Shown: positions 1 to 9,063 of the stretch, one piece after another
Position numbering within the stretch: the first letter of the stretch is position 1
Layout of the letters: every line of letters starts with the position of its first letter
Assembly (NCBI RefSeq): GCF_009687865.1
Contig: NZ_BLAE01000027.1
Span: forward strand, 1-42,334
From: Acrocarpospora macrocephala
GTDB taxonomy: Bacteria; Actinomycetota; Actinomycetes; Streptosporangiales; Streptosporangiaceae
Direction of reading: 5' to 3'
DNA length: 42,334 nt
The notes under the pieces: model-generated
What the model saw: only the letters and a program-made list of their open reading frames with translations
What the model was told of the DNA's origin: nothing
Databases searched by the model: none
Position numbers and translations under genes: made by a program

Positions 1-2
1 GC

Positions 3-464
3 CACGACCCGATCACCGGAGCCGACGCCGTCCACGCCACCTGCGATCCCATCGTGCACCCCGACGGCAGCCGGACCGCCGGACTCCGCCTGACCGACCC
101 CCGCGCTCAAGCGCTGCTGCACCTGCTGGTGCTCTTCCGGCTGCAGATCAACGGCTTTACCAACGCCGACCTGCGAGCGCTGCTCGCCGAGCTGCTCCAC
201 CGCCCGCACATCACCGCCGGCCAGGCCACCTACGACCTGCGCCGGTTACGCCACCACGGCCTGATCGAACGCATCCCCCGCAGCCACCGCTACCGCGTCA
301 CCGACCTCGGCCTACGGCACGCGATCTTCCTCACCGCAGCCCACGACCAGTTCCTCACCACCGGCATGGCCGAACTCCACCAGCCCAGCCGACTGGCCAA
401 CGCCACCCGCACCTACCAAAGCGCGATCGATGACCTGGCCCAGCGCGCGGGCATCGCCGCCTGA
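3..464 (+). CDS. 3' part of a winged-helix-like protein, truncated by the window edge
   Basis: The reading frame is open from the first complete codon at base 3 to a TGA at 462-464, so the start lies outside the window; a GTG at 54 is available but need not be used. The visible 153 residues are rich in Leu, Arg and His. They contain a helical stretch with a TYDLRRLRHHGLIERIP-type segment followed by RYRVTDLGLRHA. That is the helix and wing pattern of a winged-helix DNA-binding fold, as in MarR-like regulators. Similar C-terminal segments occur in actinobacterial hypothetical proteins often found near mobile DNA; this is from memory and not checked. The function is unknown. It lies upstream of the BREX operon on the same strand but is separated from it by 342 nt, so co-transcription is not implied. 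Confidence 0.6.
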   Translation, partial: HDPITGADAVHATCDPIVHPDGSRTAGLRLTDPRAQALLHLLVLFRLQINGFTNADLRALLAELLHRPHITAGQATYDLRRLRHHGLIERIPRSHRYRVTDLGLRHAIFLTAAHDQFLTTGMAELHQPSRLANATRTYQSAIDDLAQRAGIAA

Positions 465-806
465 CCAGGCAACCCCACCTCAACATCCACAAACTTGACT
501 CGATCTTCCCGGCTTCGCCGAATCAAGCCGGGCTAGAACCTGCCCGCCCTAAGGGGGTCAGTTTTTGCAGCGTCGCCGACACAGGTGTCCACACGATGAA
601 GTTGATCGTTCTGAAATCTTTGACGCAGGGCTCCATCCGGTTGTATCTCCAGGTTCACCAAGCGGCCGTAAGCAGCTTGGAGAGCTCGTACAGTTGGAGC
701 TTTCTTTTGATCGCCCTCAATTGTCGGATCTCGCCGATACCATCTGATCAGACATTCGGCCCAGTTCAGCGGCCGACGAGGCAGCACCGATTGGCGGAGT
801 GGGCGC
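465..806. other. intergenic region upstream of the BREX operon
   Basis: No convincing gene is present. The overlapping minus-strand frame at 533-934 runs into pglW and looks like a chance frame. A short minus-strand frame near 655-735 encodes a helical-looking peptide of about 25 residues but lacks a good start. The stretch is lower in GC than its surroundings and holds the best candidate promoter for the BREX operon, described separately. Confidence 0.5.
620..648 (+). promoter_or_regulatory. candidate promoter of the BREX operon
   Basis: TTGACG at 620-625 matches a housekeeping -35 box. It is followed after 17 nt by GTATCT at 643-648, a weak -10 box (TATCTC with an 18-nt spacer is the alternative). 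It would give a leader of about 150 nt before pglW. The call rests only on box similarity and spacing. Confidence 0.3.
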
Positions 807-3800
807 ATGCTCGAAGGCCGGTGGACCACCGTCACCGAGTCCGAGTTCGACCATGAGCGCCGCGGCCTAGAGGCCATACGCGAAAGGTTGCCGGGCGCCG
901 AACCATGGCGGGCCTGGTCGAACTTCACCTTCACCGCGCAGGCCGGTCATGTACGCGAAGTCGATCTCCTGGTCGTCTCCCCTGGTGGCGTCTGCATGAT
1001 CGAACTCAAGGATTGGCACGGCAGTGTCACCGCGGAGAACGGTACTTGGGTGCAGACCACCCCGAGTGGCCGTCGCGTTCCACACGGCAACCCGCTTCAC
1101 CTGACCGACAAGAAGGCGAAGGAACTGGCCGGGCTGCTTGGGCAGAGCGGCAAACGCGTGTGGGTCAGTGCGGCCGTTTGCTTTACCGACTCCTCGCTTC
1201 GGGTGCGTCTGCCGGCCCACGACCAGAACGGTGTCTACACCGTCGATGAGCTCGTCGAGATGCTCCGGCAGCCCGCACGTACCGATAGAGACCGGATCAG
1301 CCCAGCCAGGTCCCGGGAGATCAAGGCCGCGTTGGAGCGGGTCGGCATCCGCCGCAGCGACGCCGAGTACAAGGTCGGCCCCTATCTGCTGGAGCGCAAG
1401 TCCTTCGACACCGGCCCAACCTGGGCCGACTACCTGGCCCGGCACAGTGAGCTCCCCGAGGCGACTCGCGTCCGTATCTACCTGCGAGAACGCGGCTCGG
1501 ACGCGTCGATCCGCCAGTCGGTGGAGAACGCCGCCCGGCGTGAGGCGGCCATTCTGCGCCGGTTCCGCCACCCGGGCGTCGTCAACCTGAAGCAGTACGA
1601 TCCCTCCGGGCACTCGGCCGGTCCTGCGCTGATCTTCGACTACCACCCTCAGACCTTGCGGCTGGACGAGTATCTGGTCCAGTACGGGGACAAGCTCGAC
1701 ATCCTCGGTCGGATGGCCTTGGTCCGCCAGCTCGCCGAGACGATGCGCTCCGCGCACTCCAGCCGTATCCACCACCGTGCGCTGGCCGCCCGGTCCGTGC
1801 ATGTCATCCCCCGTAACCGGGGTCCGGAGGGTCAGAGCCTCGGCGAGGAAGCCGCCTGGCTGGTGCCTCATCTGCAGATCTCGGATTGGCAGATCGCCAC
1901 CCAGCGCAGTAGTGGCCAGTCGCAAGGCGCGACGCGGTTCGCCCCGACGGCCCTGTCGGCGATCCATCTCGCCGAGGACGCGGACGCGTATCTCGCGCCC
2001 GAGTTGACCGCGATGAACCCCGACCCCATCGCCCTCGATGTGTACGGGCTCGGCGTACTCACGTATCTGCTTGCCACGGGAAAGGCTCCGGGTGCGAGCC
2101 AGGCCGAACTGCTGGCCCGGCTGGAGGCCGGGGAAGGGCTCCACCCCAGCGCGGTTGTGGACGGGCTGTCGGAGGACATTGACGAACTGGTGCAGGCCGC
2201 CACCGCCTACCAGCCGACGCGACGGCTCGCCACCGTCGATGAGTTCCTGGAGATGTTGGAGTATGTAGAGGACTCGCTGACCTCTCCCGCGGTTCCCGGC
2301 GACACCGATGAACCGCAGGCACAGAGTTCAGAGAAGGACCCGGTGGATGCAGTCGCCGGCGATGTGCTGGCTGGCCGCTGGGAAGTACGGCGCAGACTGG
2401 GCACAGGTTCGACGAGCCGTGCCTTCCTCGTGCGTGACCTTCGAGCGGACTCGAGGGCGCGTGGCGCCCGCGTCCTGGCTGTGCTGAAAGTGGCCCTGTC
2501 TGACACTCGCGGCGAGGTTCTGGCCCGCGAAGCGGAGGTGATGGGTCGGCTGCGCCCCGACTCGCGCGTCATCCGGCTGGTCGAGCCGGAGCCGCTACTC
2601 ATCGGCGGGCGCACGGTCCTCGCCCTGGAGTATGTCGGTGATGAGCGGGACTCCGGCGAACAGGCGGAAGCAGGCACCGGCACGCGCCGCCGCGAGGAGA
2701 CGGTTGCCCGTCAACTGCGCGAGAGCGGCCGACTCCAGGTCGACCAGCTTGAGGCATATGGCGACTATCTGTTCGGCGCGGTCGACTTCCTGGAGGGTGA
2801 GGGCGTTTGGCACCGCGACATCAAGCCGGACAACATCGCTATTCGAGTGCGGCCCAACCGGACCCGCGAACTCGTCTTGATCGACTTCTCACTCGCCGGG
2901 TACGCGGTGCAGGAGACAGACGCGGGCACTGAGGGCTATCTCGATCCATTCATCGGGTCGCTGACCCGCTCGGTCTACGACGCCCAGGCCGAACGGTACG
3001 CGGTCGCCGCCACACTCCACGAGATGGCCTCCGGCGAGCTGCCCAAATGGGGCGATGGCAAGGTGTCGCCCCGGCAGACCGACCCGGACCAGTGGCCATC
3101 CCCGACGATCGCGGCCGACGCTTTCGACCCCGCTGTGCGCGACGGTCTCGTCGCCTTCTTCCAGAAGGCGTTGCACCGTGACGCCGCCCAGCGCTTCGCG
3201 AACCTCAAGCCGATGCGGGACGCCTGGAAGAAACTCTTCCTGGACATGGCGGAGACGACGCCGTCCACTCCTCGCGCCAGCCGCCACCCCGAGCCCGCGT
3301 CTGAACAGGCGGCCCCTGTGGCGATTGCCGCAGCTGAGCCGGAGTCCGCCGAGCAGCAGCGCGACCGGCTCGCCGCGGAAGCCACCCGCGACACCCACTT
3401 GTCAGCCGCGGGCCTCACCCCCGCCGCCGAGTCCTTCCTGTACGGCTTGAGCGTGACGACGGTGGGCCAACTGCTGGAATACAGCCAGCGCTATCTCGTC
3501 AACGCCCCCGGCCTGGGCGCGAAGACCCGCAACGAGATCCAGCGGCGCCAGCGCGAGTGGGGCGAGCGGCTGCGTCAGGCTCCTGTCTTCCCGCTCACCC
3601 CTGAGGGCCGCCGCGAGGCGGAACAGGAGCTGGCACAGCTCAGCGGCACGGAGTCCGCTCTCGTGAACATCCTGGCTACCGGCGAGGACGCGGAGTTGCT
3701 TCCTCCGCGTACCCTGCGCTCAGTCAGTCTGGACACCCTGGCCACGCTGTTCGTGCCGGAACTGAAGAAGAACGGCTCCAACCGCAGCGAGGTCGACATG

Positions 3801-5429
3801 GTGCGGTTCCTGCTGCGCTTGCCCGACGAGCGTGGCGAGCTGCCTGTCATCGGCGCGTGGCCGAAGCAGAAGGACGTCGCCGACGCATTAGGTCTGAGCC
3901 CAGGCCGAATCCCGCAGATGCTGAAGGGCCAGCGGACGCGCTGGAAGAAGCTCCCGGCCGTGCGGGCGCTCCGGGAGGAGATCCTGGAGCTGCTGACCGG
4001 GCTCGGCCGGGTGGCCTCCGCCGCCGAGATCGCCGACGCGCTGGCCGTCCGGCGTGGCACTCGCCTGCAGGGTCGCGAGCGTCGCCGGGCCCTTGCGCTA
4101 GCCGCCGTCCGGGCCGTGGTCGAGGCGGAGCAGCTCGTACCGGAAGAGGGGCCGTTCCGGCACGCCGCCAACCGCGAGGCCACGCACGAGGCGATGGGCG
4201 CGGGACTCTTGGCCTTGGAGGTCGGCGAGGACGACGCCCCTGACACGCCATCCGCTCCGGGCCTGCTCGACTATGCGCATCGTCTGGGGCGGGTCGCCGA
4301 CCGTCTCGCCAAGTTCGAGACGTTGCCAACCGCGACGATCGTGCTGGGGGAGCTGGGCGCGATCAACCCGCCATCCGGCGTGGTCGAGTGGGACGAGCGC
4401 CGCATGGTCGAACTCGCCGCCGCCGCCTCCAAGAACGCCGCCGCCACCCCGCGGCTGGAGATCTACCCGCGTGATCTGCCATTGGTGCGGGCGCTCCGGC
4501 TCACTCAGGCGGGCCTGGTCCGGTTGATTCCCGGCGTGCCCGAGGAGCGTCAGCCTGGGCTGACTGGCGAGGACATCCATGAGCGGGTGCGGGCACGATT
4601 CCCAGAGCTAACGCACGGTGGACAGGATCTGCCTACCGGCGGGCCGTTGACCAGGGCCCTGCGTGAGGCGGGTTTCGATCTGACCCTGTCCACCCGCGAA
4701 GACACCAGAACCGTGCGCTACCTGCCCACGCGGATGGATGGGGCCTCCAGCTACCTGTCGGTGGCTGCCTGGCGGCAGGCCACCCAGCTCAGCGCAGCCA
4801 ACCGATACGCCGATGACCCGCAGCTAGCTGGCGCGGTACGCGCGGAGGAACGGCTCACCGCATCCGCGCGGCGGGATGGATTCCGGGTCCTGACTGTGCG
4901 TGCGGGGCTGAGCCAGCTGGCGGTGGCCGAACTCGCGGGCAGCAGGTTCGGGTCCGAAGTGGTCTCGGTGACCAAGCTATTCCTGGCGGCCATGCACGAC
5001 CTGGTGCCACCGGGGACGAAGCCGACGTGGGACACCATCCTGCGGGCGGATATCGCCGAACCCGGTACGCGAGCAGCATTGAAGTTCGCGGAGTACGCTC
5101 GTACGGCTTGGGGCCGGATTGAGCCGCGAATGCGGGATTCGCTCAGCGATGGTGCGGGCCCAGTGCTGATGACGGACGCGGGGGTGTTCGCCCGGTACGA
5201 CGCGATGGGTGTCCTGGATCGGCTGGCGGCAGCCGCCCGGCTGGGCAGGCGTGGCCTCTGGCTGCTCTGCCCGCAGGGCGATCCTGCCCGCGAACCGATA
5301 CTCGGCACGGTCGCCGTGCCGTACCAGGCGGGCCTGGGTGAGTGGATCGAGCTGCCGGATTCGTGGGTGACCAACACCCACCGAGCCGGCGGGAACGTTG
5401 AGACGATGCGACCAGGAGACACCAAATGA
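807..5429 (+). CDS. pglW: BREX-2 protein kinase PglW (NERD, pseudokinase and kinase domains)
   Basis: This 1540-aa protein is the kinase of the BREX type 2 (Pgl) phage-defence system. A NERD domain spans about residues 35-150, with a PD-(D/E)XK-like signature at D53 and E66-x-K68. A first kinase-like domain at about 185-490 is degenerate: HRD is replaced by HRA (323-325) and DFG by DWQ (360-362), although an APE motif is kept. A second kinase domain at about 515-790 looks active, with a Gly-rich loop near 530, K561, H669-R670-D671 and D693-F-S. A helix-hairpin-helix-like segment follows at about 870-920 and then a long unassigned C-terminus. The ATG at 807 has GGAG 8 nt upstream. Its TGA overlaps the pglX start as ATGA, implying translational coupling. 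In Streptomyces Pgl, PglW autophosphorylates; its target in defence is less clear. Order and length match BREX-2 closely. Confidence 0.95.
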   Translation: MLEGRWTTVTESEFDHERRGLEAIRERLPGAEPWRAWSNFTFTAQAGHVREVDLLVVSPGGVCMIELKDWHGSVTAENGTWVQTTPSGRRVPHGNPLHLTDKKAKELAGLLGQSGKRVWVSAAVCFTDSSLRVRLPAHDQNGVYTVDELVEMLRQPARTDRDRISPARSREIKAALERVGIRRSDAEYKVGPYLLERKSFDTGPTWADYLARHSELPEATRVRIYLRERGSDASIRQSVENAARREAAILRRFRHPGVVNLKQYDPSGHSAGPALIFDYHPQTLRLDEYLVQYGDKLDILGRMALVRQLAETMRSAHSSRIHHRALAARSVHVIPRNRGPEGQSLGEEAAWLVPHLQISDWQIATQRSSGQSQGATRFAPTALSAIHLAEDADAYLAPELTAMNPDPIALDVYGLGVLTYLLATGKAPGASQAELLARLEAGEGLHPSAVVDGLSEDIDELVQAATAYQPTRRLATVDEFLEMLEYVEDSLTSPAVPGDTDEPQAQSSEKDPVDAVAGDVLAGRWEVRRRLGTGSTSRAFLVRDLRADSRARGARVLAVLKVALSDTRGEVLAREAEVMGRLRPDSRVIRLVEPEPLLIGGRTVLALEYVGDERDSGEQAEAGTGTRRREETVARQLRESGRLQVDQLEAYGDYLFGAVDFLEGEGVWHRDIKPDNIAIRVRPNRTRELVLIDFSLAGYAVQETDAGTEGYLDPFIGSLTRSVYDAQAERYAVAATLHEMASGELPKWGDGKVSPRQTDPDQWPSPTIAADAFDPAVRDGLVAFFQKALHRDAAQRFANLKPMRDAWKKLFLDMAETTPSTPRASRHPEPASEQAAPVAIAAAEPESAEQQRDRLAAEATRDTHLSAAGLTPAAESFLYGLSVTTVGQLLEYSQRYLVNAPGLGAKTRNEIQRRQREWGERLRQAPVFPLTPEGRREAEQELAQLSGTESALVNILATGEDAELLPPRTLRSVSLDTLATLFVPELKKNGSNRSEVDMVRFLLRLPDERGELPVIGAWPKQKDVADALGLSPGRIPQMLKGQRTRWKKLPAVRALREEILELLTGLGRVASAAEIADALAVRRGTRLQGRERRRALALAAVRAVVEAEQLVPEEGPFRHAANREATHEAMGAGLLALEVGEDDAPDTPSAPGLLDYAHRLGRVADRLAKFETLPTATIVLGELGAINPPSGVVEWDERRMVELAAAASKNAAATPRLEIYPRDLPLVRALRLTQAGLVRLIPGVPEERQPGLTGEDIHERVRARFPELTHGGQDLPTGGPLTRALREAGFDLTLSTREDTRTVRYLPTRMDGASSYLSVAAWRQATQLSAANRYADDPQLAGAVRAEERLTASARRDGFRVLTVRAGLSQLAVAELAGSRFGSEVVSVTKLFLAAMHDLVPPGTKPTWDTILRADIAEPGTRAALKFAEYARTAWGRIEPRMRDSLSDGAGPVLMTDAGVFARYDAMGVLDRLAAAARLGRRGLWLLCPQGDPAREPILGTVAVPYQAGLGEWIELPDSWVTNTHRAGGNVETMRPGDTK

Positions 5430-8400
5430 TCAACCGCAAGCTTCTGCTCAACGACCTGAAGTCGCGGGTCAAGGCGGTTGAGATCGACCTCGGCAAGCAG
5501 ATCAAGGCCGTACCTGAGGTCGGTGTACGGCTACGCGCCGAGTACGACCAGGCACGCAAGCTCGGGCGGACCGCGGCGACCTGGGGCTCCTGGCTGGACG
5601 AGCGCGTGACACAGGTCGCGGTGGCGTGGGTGCTGGGCACGGTGTTCGTGCGCTTCTGCGAGGACAACCGGTTGATCCCCGAGCCCTACCTGACCGCTCC
5701 GGACACCGAGCGGCGTGATCTGGCGCAGGCGCGCTATGAGGCATACGTCGAGGAGGATCCCGACCCGACGTATCGCGGCTGGCTGGAGCGGTCCTTCGCG
5801 GAACTGGGCGAAGGGCAGGCCGGAGAACTACTGTTCAACCGCAGGCACAACCCGCTGTTCCAGATCCCGCTGTCGCATGACGGAGCGGGCGAACTCGTCG
5901 AGTTCTGGCGGAATCGCGACGAAGCGGGCGCGCTGGTTCACGATTTCGTGGATCCGTTGAAGGAGGACGGCACGGAGGGATGGGACACGCGGTTTCTGGG
6001 CGACCTGTATCAGGACCTGTCCGAGGCGGCGCGGAAGACCTATGCGCTGCTCCAGACGCCGGAGTTCGTGGAGGAGTTCATCCTCGACCGGGCGATGGAC
6101 CCGGCGGTGCGGGAGTTCGGCTACGAAGAACTGAAGATGATCGACCCGACCTGCGGATCGGGGCACTTCGTGTTGGGGGCGTTCCGGCGGCTGGTACGGC
6201 TGTGGGGGGAGCGTCAGCCCGGGCGGGAACTGCACGAGCGGGTGCGGGCGGCGCTTGACTCTGTGCACGGGGTGGACCTGAACCCGTTCGCGGTTGCGGT
6301 CGCCAGGTTCCGCTTGCTGGTCGCGGCAATGGCGGCCTCGGGCGTGCGGACGATGAAGGAAGCCGCCAAGTATGACTGGCCGATCCACCTCGCCGTTGGC
6401 GACTCGTTGATCAAGGAACGGCAGCTCCCGCTGATGTTCGGTGACGATGTGCCGAGCGATCCGCTGGTGGAGTTCGCGTACGCCACGGAGGACGTGCACG
6501 AATACCCGCGCATCCTGGAACAGGGTCGCTATCACGTCGTAGTCGGCAATCCGCCGTATGTCACGGTCAAGGACAAGAAGCTCAACGAGCTGTACCGGGA
6601 CCTGTACAAAGCCTGCGCAGGGACCTACGCCTTGTCAGTGCCGTTCGCTCAGCGTTTCTTCGAGCTGGCGACGCGGGGGGACGCCGATGGGCGTGGATAC
6701 GGCATGGTCGGCCAGATCACGGCGAGCTCCTTCATGAAGCGAGAATTCGGCACGAAACTGATCGAAGACTACTTTGCCCATCAAGTCGAGTTGACCGAGG
6801 TCATCGACACCTCGGGCGCCTACATTCCCGGGCACGGAACTCCGACGGTCATTCTTATCGGAAAGCGCCGCGAGGGAAACGGACGTTCTGAAAATGTTCG
6901 CACAGTCCGAAGCGTTCAAGGTGAGCCGTCCGCACCTGAGAACGGCGAGGATGGGTTGGTCTGGAACGCGATCCTGAGCCAGATCGATAAATCTGGGTCC
7001 GTCAGCCAATGGGTCACGGTGGATGATCTGAGCCGCGAAAGATATTTCGGCAAGCAGCCATGGATCTTGGCCGATGGCGGTCTGGAGCTCAATGAGCGGA
7101 TCAGCAGGGCTGGCTCTCAGACCATGGGCATCGCGATCGATGTCATCGGCCGAACTACTCACACGGGTATGGACCCGGCTTACTTCTTGCCAGCTTCAGC
7201 CGCAAGGACCAGAGGCATGGCAGAATCATGCGTTCCAGCAGTGCTCGGTGATGGTGTCCGTGATTACACCATCGAGGCACCCGATTTCGCCTATCTGCCG
7301 TATGACGTTCAAGGCAACTCATCGGACCCGGGCACCGACGTATCGGTAATGTCTTTTCTGTGGCCCAATCGGACTGTTCTGCGGCAACGCATCGACTTCG
7401 GCCAGACCCCCGAGCAGCGTGGTCTCCGATGGTTTGACCACAGCATGTTCTTTCCGAAGCGATACCGTGCTCCGATGTCGATCGCGTTCGCGTTCGTGGC
7501 GACACATAACCACTTTGTGCTCGACCGAGGTGGAAAGGTATTCAATCGATCCGCGCCGGTGATCAAGTTGCGCGAGGGGGCGAGCGAGGAGGAGTACGTG
7601 GGACTACTCGGACTGCTCAACAGCTCCACCGCTGGTTTCTGGCTCAAGCAGGTGAGTCACAACATGGGAAGCACTATCGATTCAAAGGGGGCTCGGCAGA
7701 GCACGATCCCCTTTGACGACTTCTACCAGTTCAACGGGACACCGATGGGCATGTTTCCTCTTCCATCTGGCCGTCCCACCACCCTTGCCACGGCTCTCGA
7801 CGCTCTGGCCCAACAGCTCGCCGCCACAAGTCCTTCTGCCATCATCGCGTCCGGCATCCCTACGGCGACCACCCTTCGCGAGGCGAAGGCGGAATGGGAA
7901 TTCACCCGTGCACAGATGATTACCCTTCAGGAGGAGCTGGACTGGCAGGTCTACTCGCTATACGATCTTCACCCCGAAGATCTGCGTGCCGCAGACACCA
8001 CGGAGGTGCCAGCGCTCGTTCTCGGCGAACGGGCTTTCGAGATTGTGCTCGCTCGCCGCGTGCATACAAATGAGGCGTCTGATGAGTGGTTCAAGCGACA
8101 CAGGTCCACCCCGACCATCGACATACCTGCTCATTGGCCTGAGCCATACAAGGAGATAGTCCAGAGGCGCATTGACGCCATCGAGTCATCCCGTGCGATC
8201 GGCATGGTGGAGCGGCCCGAATACAAGCGTCGTTGGGCGACCGAGGGCTGGGACGTTCTTCAGGAGAAGGCGCTTCGCTCCTGGCTGCTGGACCGCATTG
8301 AGGCTCGCGAGCACTGGTACGAAGAGAACGAATTGCCTACTCTTCTCACGCTTGCCCGGCTTACCGACGCGCTCTCGCGTGATGAGCACTTCGTCTCCGT

Positions 8401-9031
8401 CGCCCAGCTCTACGGGCCCCGTAAGGAACTGGCGGCTGTCGTTGCAGGCCTTCTCGCTGACGAACATATTCCCCTCCTCCCAGTCCTGCGCTACAAGCCT
8501 TCCGGGCTGAAGAAGCGCGCTGATTGGGAACACGTCTGGGACCTCCAGCGCCAGGAGGATGCCGCCCCGGATGAGCCCGCCAAGCGGAAGATTCGGGACT
8601 CCATCCCCGTGCCGCCGAAGTACGCTTCGGCGGACTTTCTGCGTCCCTCCTACTGGCGGGCACGCGGCAAGTTGGACGTGCCGAAGGAGCGCTTCATCTC
8701 CTACGCATCGACCAATACCCTCACACCCGATCTCTATGGCTGGGCGGGCTGGGATCACCGGGAGCAGGCGCAGGCGTTGGCGACGTACTTCACCAACCAT
8801 GCGCTGTCGACCGAGGAGATCACCCCGTTCCTCGCTGGCCTACTGGAGCTCCAGCCGTGGCTGGACCAGTGGCACAACGAGTTCGACCCGATGTACAGCG
8901 GTTCGCCCGCCGACTTCTTCGCGGGTTACCGGCAGCAGATCCAGGGTGAGCACGGTCTGACCGACAATGACCTGCGCTCGTGGGTTCCTGCCGCGCCCGC
9001 TCGCGCTGGCCGTACCAGCAAGAAGCAGTAA
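5426..9031 (+). CDS. pglX: BREX-2 adenine-specific DNA methyltransferase PglX
   Basis: This 1201-aa predicted N6-adenine methyltransferase modifies host DNA so that the BREX system can tell self from phage. The SAM-binding motif I is D240-P-T-C-G-S-G-H-F248 and the catalytic motif IV is N375-P-P-Y378. The roughly 800 residues after the catalytic domain should include target recognition and contacts with other BREX proteins. The length is typical of PglX. The start ATG overlaps the pglW stop by 4 nt. In S. coelicolor, pglX is known to be phase-variable through a long G tract. Here the longest runs I see in the gene are about six Gs, so this gene does not look like a slippage switch. No frameshift or lost catalytic residue was seen. 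The recognised DNA motif cannot be predicted from sequence alone. Confidence 0.95.
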   Translation: MINRKLLLNDLKSRVKAVEIDLGKQIKAVPEVGVRLRAEYDQARKLGRTAATWGSWLDERVTQVAVAWVLGTVFVRFCEDNRLIPEPYLTAPDTERRDLAQARYEAYVEEDPDPTYRGWLERSFAELGEGQAGELLFNRRHNPLFQIPLSHDGAGELVEFWRNRDEAGALVHDFVDPLKEDGTEGWDTRFLGDLYQDLSEAARKTYALLQTPEFVEEFILDRAMDPAVREFGYEELKMIDPTCGSGHFVLGAFRRLVRLWGERQPGRELHERVRAALDSVHGVDLNPFAVAVARFRLLVAAMAASGVRTMKEAAKYDWPIHLAVGDSLIKERQLPLMFGDDVPSDPLVEFAYATEDVHEYPRILEQGRYHVVVGNPPYVTVKDKKLNELYRDLYKACAGTYALSVPFAQRFFELATRGDADGRGYGMVGQITASSFMKREFGTKLIEDYFAHQVELTEVIDTSGAYIPGHGTPTVILIGKRREGNGRSENVRTVRSVQGEPSAPENGEDGLVWNAILSQIDKSGSVSQWVTVDDLSRERYFGKQPWILADGGLELNERISRAGSQTMGIAIDVIGRTTHTGMDPAYFLPASAARTRGMAESCVPAVLGDGVRDYTIEAPDFAYLPYDVQGNSSDPGTDVSVMSFLWPNRTVLRQRIDFGQTPEQRGLRWFDHSMFFPKRYRAPMSIAFAFVATHNHFVLDRGGKVFNRSAPVIKLREGASEEEYVGLLGLLNSSTAGFWLKQVSHNMGSTIDSKGARQSTIPFDDFYQFNGTPMGMFPLPSGRPTTLATALDALAQQLAATSPSAIIASGIPTATTLREAKAEWEFTRAQMITLQEELDWQVYSLYDLHPEDLRAADTTEVPALVLGERAFEIVLARRVHTNEASDEWFKRHRSTPTIDIPAHWPEPYKEIVQRRIDAIESSRAIGMVERPEYKRRWATEGWDVLQEKALRSWLLDRIEAREHWYEENELPTLLTLARLTDALSRDEHFVSVAQLYGPRKELAAVVAGLLADEHIPLLPVLRYKPSGLKKRADWEHVWDLQRQEDAAPDEPAKRKIRDSIPVPPKYASADFLRPSYWRARGKLDVPKERFISYASTNTLTPDLYGWAGWDHREQAQALATYFTNHALSTEEITPFLAGLLELQPWLDQWHNEFDPMYSGSPADFFAGYRQQIQGEHGLTDNDLRSWVPAAPARAGRTSKKQ

Positions 9032-9063
9032 GCGAAGAGGAAGTGAAGGAGATCGAGCACGTC

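Noticed and set aside
533-934. A 133-aa minus-strand frame before pglW
   Set aside because: It overlaps the start of pglW, lacks a ribosome site and shows no family features.
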